From a virus, in the IMG/VR virus record IMGVR_UViG_3300044613_004618, positions 1-64,000 of that record: DNA of 64,000 bases. The stretch is one strand, 5' to 3'. The notes under the pieces are model-generated. The model saw only the letters and a list, made by a program, of their open reading frames with translations. It made no database searches and was not told where the DNA came from. The translations under genes and the position numbers were made by a program. Position 1 is the stretch's first letter, and each line of letters begins with the position of its first letter. Below are positions 59,423 to 64,000 of the stretch, piece by piece.

Positions 59423-59432
59423 GGCGCTGGCC

Positions 59433-60560
59433 ATGGACGGCTTTTCCATTCTTGACCCTTTGGCGTGGGACCCGGCAGCGATCAAACTGCATCCGACCTA
59501 CGTCGCTGGTAACACAGCGGCCTGTCTTTCAAAGACTGGCGCCGCCAACGGAACCAACCATTATCTGGCCGGGCGGCTGTACGTCTCCAAGAGCGGATGG
59601 CTGCTCCTGTCGGTGCCCAACGCCCTGGTGCGCGGCGTTTTCGACGCCATGACAGCTCCAGGCGCCGAGTTGCCTCTGGCTGGGGCGATGAACGTTCCGG
59701 ACGTTAAGCCCGAGCTGCTCAATGCCCATATTTCGGTGATGACTGCTGAAGAGGTCGAGCGGATCGGCAAGGACAAGATCAACGAGCGCGGGCACAACTT
59801 CCACTATGCCCTGGGCCCCGTCAAAGAAATCACGCCCAAGAACATCGACGGCATCAGCCGCGTTTGGGCCATTCAAGTTGCCAGTCCTGAGCTGGCCGCG
59901 TTGCGCAAAAGCTACGGCCTATCGGCCCTGCCCAACGGTGACCACCCGTTCCACATCACGGTCGCTGTGCGTCGGAAGAACGTCCTGGGCGCCAACGAGA
60001 TCGCAAAGGTCGACGGAAGCCGGGGCGAGCTCAAGGCAGCGGCCGAGAAAGTCCCGGACGTCTTGCCTGGCGGCGAGGCGGACCACAAGCCCGACAGCGA
60101 ATTTCCCCCGGAGGCCTTGGCAGAAGGCAAGAAGCATGAGCGCGAACACACAGATAACCCAGAAGTCGCCAAAGAAATTGCCAAGGATCACCTGTCCGAA
60201 GACCCGGCCTACTACAAAAAGGTCGAGCAAATAGAGAAGGGCGGCAGCGTCTACATCGACCAGGCGCTCCGGGCTTTCCATCCGGCCGCCATTCAGGGCC
60301 CGATGCAGTTTGACCCCAACCAGTCGCTGCTTGAGAACGTCGGCAACCAGCTCGGCGTGGCCAAGGAGCGCGGTGACTTCATGCTCCAGTCGCAGCGCAA
60401 CTACCAGATGTGGCGCGCCGCCCGCGACCCGCAATACCGCTATCAGCTGGCGATGCAGGCGGCGCGCGGGGAGATGCCTCAGCCCAGTCTTTTCGACCAG
60501 GCGATCGAGCGCTACGGCGACCAGGCCGCGGCTAGCCTTGGCCTGGGTATTCGGAGGTAA
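59433..60560 (+). CDS. 2H phosphoesterase-like protein
   Basis: 375 residues. Two H-x-S/T-x motifs, AHISVM (His99) and FHITVA (His174), lie 75 residues apart as in the 2H superfamily, which contains RNA ligases and the cyclic-oligonucleotide-degrading phage protein Acb1. The N-terminal 90 residues and the charged C-terminus (from about 240, with FHPAAIQGPMQFDPNQSLLE) are additional. Activity is inference; overall similarity to Acb1 is not visible beyond the motif pair. Confidence 0.55.
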   Translation: MDGFSILDPLAWDPAAIKLHPTYVAGNTAACLSKTGAANGTNHYLAGRLYVSKSGWLLLSVPNALVRGVFDAMTAPGAELPLAGAMNVPDVKPELLNAHISVMTAEEVERIGKDKINERGHNFHYALGPVKEITPKNIDGISRVWAIQVASPELAALRKSYGLSALPNGDHPFHITVAVRRKNVLGANEIAKVDGSRGELKAAAEKVPDVLPGGEADHKPDSEFPPEALAEGKKHEREHTDNPEVAKEIAKDHLSEDPAYYKKVEQIEKGGSVYIDQALRAFHPAAIQGPMQFDPNQSLLENVGNQLGVAKERGDFMLQSQRNYQMWRAARDPQYRYQLAMQAARGEMPQPSLFDQAIERYGDQAAASLGLGIRR

Positions 60561-60562
60561 AG

Positions 60563-60832
60563 ATGCCAATTTTCCCGTGGAAGCCCAAGAAGCCCGACAA
60601 TCCCGAACCGGCGCCCGCCCCCGAGCCGGTCAACCCGGACGACGTGGCCAACCCGGCGCGCGCCGCCTGGCTTAAGGCCTGGCTCCTGCTGCGGCAAATC
60701 GACAAGCAGAAGCTCGGTACGGCCGTGTTTACCGTGCCGGTCATGGTCTTTCTGGCCTTGTCCGGTGTGGTACTCTGGGGCTATGTCGCGCTGCGCGGCC
60801 TGGTTCGCCTCGTAAGGGCCGCTTTTCGATGA
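60563..60832 (+). CDS. Membrane protein with Pro-rich N-terminus
   Basis: 89 residues, ATG 3 bases after the preceding stop. Pro/Lys-rich start (KPKKPDNPEPAPAPEP), then one membrane segment (VFTVPVMVFLALSGVVLWGYVAL) and a basic end (LVRLVRAAFR). ATGA overlap with the next small gene. Role in envelope disruption possible. Confidence 0.58.
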   Translation: MPIFPWKPKKPDNPEPAPAPEPVNPDDVANPARAAWLKAWLLLRQIDKQKLGTAVFTVPVMVFLALSGVVLWGYVALRGLVRLVRAAFR

Positions 60833-60936
60833 AAAAACGCAAGCGCCCCACAGACCCGATCGCGCGATTCATCTACACCATGATTGCGCTGGCTGCGCTG
60901 CTCGCAGGCGGCCTGGTGGCATTTATCCGGCAGTGA
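60829..60936 (+). CDS. Tiny membrane protein, 35 residues
   Basis: ATG in the preceding stop overlap. KKRKRPTD then IYTMIALAALLAGGLVAFI: basic N-terminus and one membrane segment, typical of small lysis or signal-anchor proteins. Confidence 0.55.
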   Translation: MKKRKRPTDPIARFIYTMIALAALLAGGLVAFIRQ

Positions 60937-60941
60937 CATCG

Positions 60942-61964
60942 ATGACGGCAGACAAAGATATCTTTGAGTGGCAGCGGGTTCCCGAGCGGGTGGCTGAGTT
61001 GCTGCCCGCGGCGGCGAAGGTCCGCGTTGCCCACGAGAAGGCGGCCTTGGCGGCCGACATCCTGCCGCTCACCGTGGCGACCTGGATGCCTGCGGCTAAC
61101 GTCGTTACCCTCTGGTCTCACAGGCCGCTTAGCGAAAAGGCTGCTGCGGATTACCGGGAACGCATGGCTGATTACGGCGTCACCCGCCGGATTCTGCAGG
61201 CCGAGCTGCCGCCGGAAGACGTCATTATCAAGCAGGGAAGTTCGTCGCTCATCCCGGGATACGGCAAGGTCTGGAACACGGCCAACTCTATGCTGGGCGG
61301 CCCGAACCCGATGACCAACGGCATCGTCTCGGCGCTTATTTTGGGTGGCCTGGGCTACGGTGGCGGGGCGCTGGCCGAAAACTTGTTTCCGGAGCGCTAC
61401 CTGGAGCGCGGCAAGCTGCGCAAGTCGCTCGCCACGGCGGGTGCGCTGGGCGGGCTGGGTTTTGGCGCCATGAACGCCTATGCCAACAGCCGCGCCATGA
61501 ACACGAGTTATCTCGACGGCCTGTTCACCGACAACCGAACGGTGCCTCCTTACATGCGGGACAAGGTCAGCTTCGACCGCGGCCCGAGTCCGCTTATGTC
61601 CATGGACAGCGGCCTCTACGCCCCGACGATCAAGGTGCCCCAGTTCAACCAAGCGGCTTGGGCGGACGTCAACAAGGGGTTCTACAACCCTGGCGGGATG
61701 CACACACCCCCGAACTACGCCGCGGTGACCACGGGCATGATGAGCGGCATCAGCGCCGGAATGAACTCTCCGATTATCCGACCGGTTGACGTGATCAAGG
61801 GCTTTGTCTCGGCGGGGGTCGGGCTGGCCACTGCCAATATCGCCGGGAAGACGCTGGGCGCCCTGGCTGGGCTCACACCGGCGGCGCAGGACAAGCTCCA
61901 GGACATGGGCCTTTGGGCCGGAATGATGCACGCGGTGGTCCCTCCCCTTTTTGGGCGGCGCTAG
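60942..61964 (+). CDS. Gly-rich virion-type membrane protein
   Basis: Start chosen at ATG 60942; a GTG at 60933 overlaps the preceding stop. 340 residues. The GATATC motif near the start reads KDIFE. Two Gly-rich hydrophobic stretches (ALILGGLGYGGGALA; ATAGALGGLGFGAMNA) and a helical C-terminus (IKGFVSAGVGLATANIAG) resemble the virion proteins of 17-21 kb. No EFGEKLA peptide. Confidence 0.5.
   Translation: MTADKDIFEWQRVPERVAELLPAAAKVRVAHEKAALAADILPLTVATWMPAANVVTLWSHRPLSEKAAADYRERMADYGVTRRILQAELPPEDVIIKQGSSSLIPGYGKVWNTANSMLGGPNPMTNGIVSALILGGLGYGGGALAENLFPERYLERGKLRKSLATAGALGGLGFGAMNAYANSRAMNTSYLDGLFTDNRTVPPYMRDKVSFDRGPSPLMSMDSGLYAPTIKVPQFNQAAWADVNKGFYNPGGMHTPPNYAAVTTGMMSGISAGMNSPIIRPVDVIKGFVSAGVGLATANIAGKTLGALAGLTPAAQDKLQDMGLWAGMMHAVVPPLFGRR
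60954..60965. repeat. WWWGATATCWWW site 25
   Basis: AAAGATATCTTT near the start of the 60942 gene, read KDIF. Confidence 0.85.
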
Positions 61965-62030
61965 GAGTTGCGCTAAGTGGCGTATCTTGGCAAAATAGCC
62001 CCGCCTCGTAGCAACAGGAGAAAAATCGCT

Positions 62031-62399
62031 ATGGCAATTAAGCAGCCGATTTCGGTGATGCGCGCCGAGCTTCGCGAGCTGGGGGAGGCCGCCGACGAGG
62101 TGGCGCCGTCCGGCTCGAATGACTGGTTCACCCCAGAGTTCTGGACGATGGTCGTCTCGGCCATCACCAACCTCGTCGCGGTGGGCGTGGTGCTGGGTTG
62201 GATCAGCGGCAGTGACGCGGAGACGATCAACAAGAGCCTCGCGGCGCTGCTAGGCGCTGCGCAGGTGATCATCGTCAACGCGGCGATCGTATGGAAGTAC
62301 ATCTCGGCCCGCGTGGCCGTGAGGGAAGCCATGATCGACGCCCGGTATCGTTACATGGAAGCCATTGCTGTCGAGCGCATCCGCGCCGAGAAGGAATGA
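62031..62399 (+). CDS. Holin-like protein with two membrane segments
   Basis: 122 residues, ATG behind AGGAG. Segments MVVSAITNLVAVGVVLGWI and AALLGAAQVIIVNAAIVWKYI with a short polar turn and charged ends, a class II holin layout. N-terminal 35 residues are acidic and soluble. Close to the matrixin gene that carries a peptidoglycan-binding domain. Confidence 0.6.
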   Translation: MAIKQPISVMRAELRELGEAADEVAPSGSNDWFTPEFWTMVVSAITNLVAVGVVLGWISGSDAETINKSLAALLGAAQVIIVNAAIVWKYISARVAVREAMIDARYRYMEAIAVERIRAEKE

Positions 62400-62400
62400 C

Positions 62401-62814
62401 ATGACCGAATCAGATCTCCAGGAGCGGATCGAGAACTCCCCGGCCCTCAAGAAGTTGCGAAACCGACTTCAGGATGAAATCGCGTTTCGCGCTCCCCACG
62501 GCTACGAGTTCAGTCCGCTCCTGGTGATCTCGGTCATCTCGATCATTGTCCAGATCGTGATCCACTGCCGCGAGCAGCGCAAAGCGAGCGAAATCCGCCT
62601 GGACATGCGCGATCTGCGAAATCTTGGGCCGCTGGCAACGATGCGCTTGCGCCGACAGCTTAACCTGCTGTGGCGTGACCACTGCCCACCCGACTTGTTA
62701 CAATCAGAGAATCCGCTGCTGGAAGCTGTTTACGACCTCAGCGACAGCGCGGACGACGAAGCGCTGGACGAGTTGCTGTGGCTAGGAGATATGCACAGGC
62801 CGTCCGGCGAATAA
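62401..62814 (+). CDS. Membrane-anchored charged protein
   Basis: 137 residues. One membrane segment (FSPLLVISVISIIVQIVI) flanked by charged helices (LQERIENSPALKKLRNRLQDE; REQRKASEIRLDMRDLRNL), then an acidic tail (LSDSADDEALDELL). Layout recalls inner-membrane spanins, but the lipoprotein partner is not adjacent. Unknown function. Confidence 0.55.
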   Translation: MTESDLQERIENSPALKKLRNRLQDEIAFRAPHGYEFSPLLVISVISIIVQIVIHCREQRKASEIRLDMRDLRNLGPLATMRLRRQLNLLWRDHCPPDLLQSENPLLEAVYDLSDSADDEALDELLWLGDMHRPSGE

Positions 62815-62842
62815 CAATATTTCTCGCAGGGACGCGACTATC

Positions 62843-63652
62843 ATGGCAAGGATGCCATCAACTCACGTTCTGCCGACCGGAGAGATCCTGCGCAAGCTTT
62901 TCGCGTTTGGGTACTTCGGCAAGAAGACCTGGGCGCAGGTTCGGCAGATCAAGGGCGCAGAGCTGACGCGCGCCATCCGCGAGTACCAGCGCTTCCACGG
63001 CCTGGATCCGGATGGCCGCGTCGACGAGACCACGGCGCACGTGCTCGAGCGCCGTCGCTGCGGTCTGCCCGACTTCAACTTCACGGCCAGCGACACCGAG
63101 TGCAAGTGGCCGCACAAGGCGATCACATACCACCCCAAGCTCGTGCTGCCGGGCATCAACGCCGAGCAGGCCAAGCAGGCTTACGACATCGCCTTTGGCC
63201 AGTGGGCTCGGATCTGCAACATCGAGCCCGAATACGTGGAAGACCCCAAGAAGGCCAACATCCTGGCCCGCTCGGGCAAGGGCAAGAAAAGCGGCCTGGA
63301 CGCTCGCGGCGGCACGCTCGCCTGGAGCGAACTACCCTGCGGCGTGCACGAGAACATCCAGCTTGACCAGATGTACGACGAGGCCGAGGCCTGGAGTTTC
63401 AACATGGCCGTCGCCGTGATGTGCCACGAGCTGGGTCACGCCCTGGGCCTGCCCCACCTGGCCAACGGCAACCTGATGGCGCCCTACTACGACCCGAACG
63501 TCACCGAGCCCCAGGAGGGCGACATCCGAGAGATTCAGGCGCTGTACGGTGTCCGCAAGGTGCCGTACTCTAAGCTCAAGGACGCCTCGATCGAGCTGGG
63601 CGGCACGATCACAATCAACGGCAAGCCGTATATCCTCGTACCCAAAACATGA
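62843..63652 (+). CDS. Matrixin (M10A) metalloprotease with peptidoglycan-binding domain
   Basis: 269 residues. N-terminal peptidoglycan-binding type-1 helix bundle (about 12-70, ending GRVDETTAHVLERRR), then CGLPDF which matches the cysteine switch of matrixin prodomains. The catalytic site is HELGHALGLPH (195-205), and NLMAPYY (210-216) supplies the Met-turn. It looks like a zymogen-type protease able to dock on cell wall. Likely lysis or wall-penetration enzyme; the substrate could be peptidoglycan-linked protein or collagen-like fibre. Confidence 0.85.
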   Translation: MARMPSTHVLPTGEILRKLFAFGYFGKKTWAQVRQIKGAELTRAIREYQRFHGLDPDGRVDETTAHVLERRRCGLPDFNFTASDTECKWPHKAITYHPKLVLPGINAEQAKQAYDIAFGQWARICNIEPEYVEDPKKANILARSGKGKKSGLDARGGTLAWSELPCGVHENIQLDQMYDEAEAWSFNMAVAVMCHELGHALGLPHLANGNLMAPYYDPNVTEPQEGDIREIQALYGVRKVPYSKLKDASIELGGTITINGKPYILVPKT

Positions 63653-63699
63653 AGTTCTGCTAGACTCTGTCATGAACGGCAGATTTGTATGGAGGCGCC

Positions 63700-63993
63700 A
63701 TGACTACCTTTCAGCTGATCGCTTTGCTCCTGTTTGCCGGTGTGGTCCTCGCGGCCTTCGGCAAAGATATCTATGGCTGGGTCAAGACCCGGCTGCCCAA
63801 GCTGCCCCCGGTGGTGGACCCGACTTTGCCGGTCGCCCCGGACGATAACACGGGCATCCTTCTCGTCGACGAACTGCTCAACATCGCGGCGCTGCGTGAG
63901 TACTTCGATAAGGTGGGCTGCCCCGAGGGCGTCGAGGCCTGCTCGCTCCTGATGAAGATCCTGCTCGACCACAAGCATCCGCACGCGGGGTGA
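63700..63993 (+). CDS. Membrane-anchored protein, 97 residues
   Basis: ATG behind GGAGG. N-terminal membrane segment (FQLIALLLFAGVVLAAFG), then a soluble part (DDNTGILLVDELLNIAALREYF; EACSLLMKILLD). A GATATC site 66 bases in reads KDIYG. A TAGACT lies 38 bases upstream of the start. Function unknown. Confidence 0.6.
   Translation: MTTFQLIALLLFAGVVLAAFGKDIYGWVKTRLPKLPPVVDPTLPVAPDDNTGILLVDELLNIAALREYFDKVGCPEGVEACSLLMKILLDHKHPHAG
63763..63774. repeat. WWWGATATCWWW site 26
   Basis: AAAGATATCTAT near the start of the 63700 gene, read KDIY. Confidence 0.85.
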
Positions 63994-64000
63994 ACACCAT

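Overview
The window looks like part of a large tailed double-stranded DNA bacteriophage genome (Caudoviricetes). Every gene I accept is on the + strand. Genes are packed tightly, often with 4-base stop/start overlaps, and start behind GGAG-type ribosome binding sites. By eye the DNA is about 60% GC. A portal-like protein runs off the left edge. The rest includes tail fibres, membrane-active virion proteins, small membrane proteins in a probable lysis region, nucleotide-metabolism enzymes and many short phage-type hypotheticals. Terminase, major capsid and replication genes are not in the window, so the genome is larger than 64 kb. The host cannot be named. Heptosyltransferase- and LOS-type glycosyltransferases and a lipoprotein signal fit a Gram-negative host, but this is inference.

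Layout. 1-8.5 kb: portal end, two glycosyltransferases, an HD-domain protein, a thymidylate kinase/thymidine kinase pair, and a monocistronic gene for a possible helix-turn-helix protein. 8.5-17.2 kb: short early/accessory genes (S4 RNA-binding, cREC receiver-like, AAA+ ATPase, YgiT-like zinc finger) with strong terminators, a phage-encoded tmRNA (tag GTFNSAPALAA) and a tRNA-like cloverleaf. 17.2-24.3 kb: Gly/Ala-rich membrane-active virion proteins, a GT-A enzyme and an SF2 helicase. 24.3-39.4 kb: tail fibre/receptor block with two collagen-like proteins, a YadA-like beta-roll protein, a trypsin-fold protease, a tRNA with CAT anticodon, a 1503-residue repetitive fibre and paralogous small tail proteins. 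39.4-47 kb: HExxH protein, MazG, lipoprotein, cupin, a 977-residue virion protein and PhoH. 47-58 kb: glycan locus (glycosyltransferases, a GT-methyltransferase fusion, UDP-galactopyranose mutase, GH130-like protein, DUF3431 fusion, GT25) that also holds an actin-like ATPase. 58-64 kb: probable lysis region with holin-like proteins, a membrane PAS protein, a 2H phosphoesterase and a matrixin with a peptidoglycan-binding domain.

The most striking feature is a network of 26 copies of the palindromic 12-mer WWWGATATCWWW across the window. It occurs in intergenic DNA and inside genes in all three reading frames, so it is kept as DNA and not as protein. Many copies lie within 100 bases of a gene start, three belong to a longer promoter-like composite element, one forms a 20-bp perfect palindrome and one is the centre of a terminator-like 34-bp inverted repeat. 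The closest known parallels are scattered phage operators such as the stoperators of mycobacteriophage L5, and centromere-like arrays, but neither function is shown here. A second theme is fibre decoration: collagen-like fibres together with a GT25 enzyme, a galactofuranose-forming mutase and about ten other sugar enzymes suggest a virus that builds and glycosylates its own fibres.
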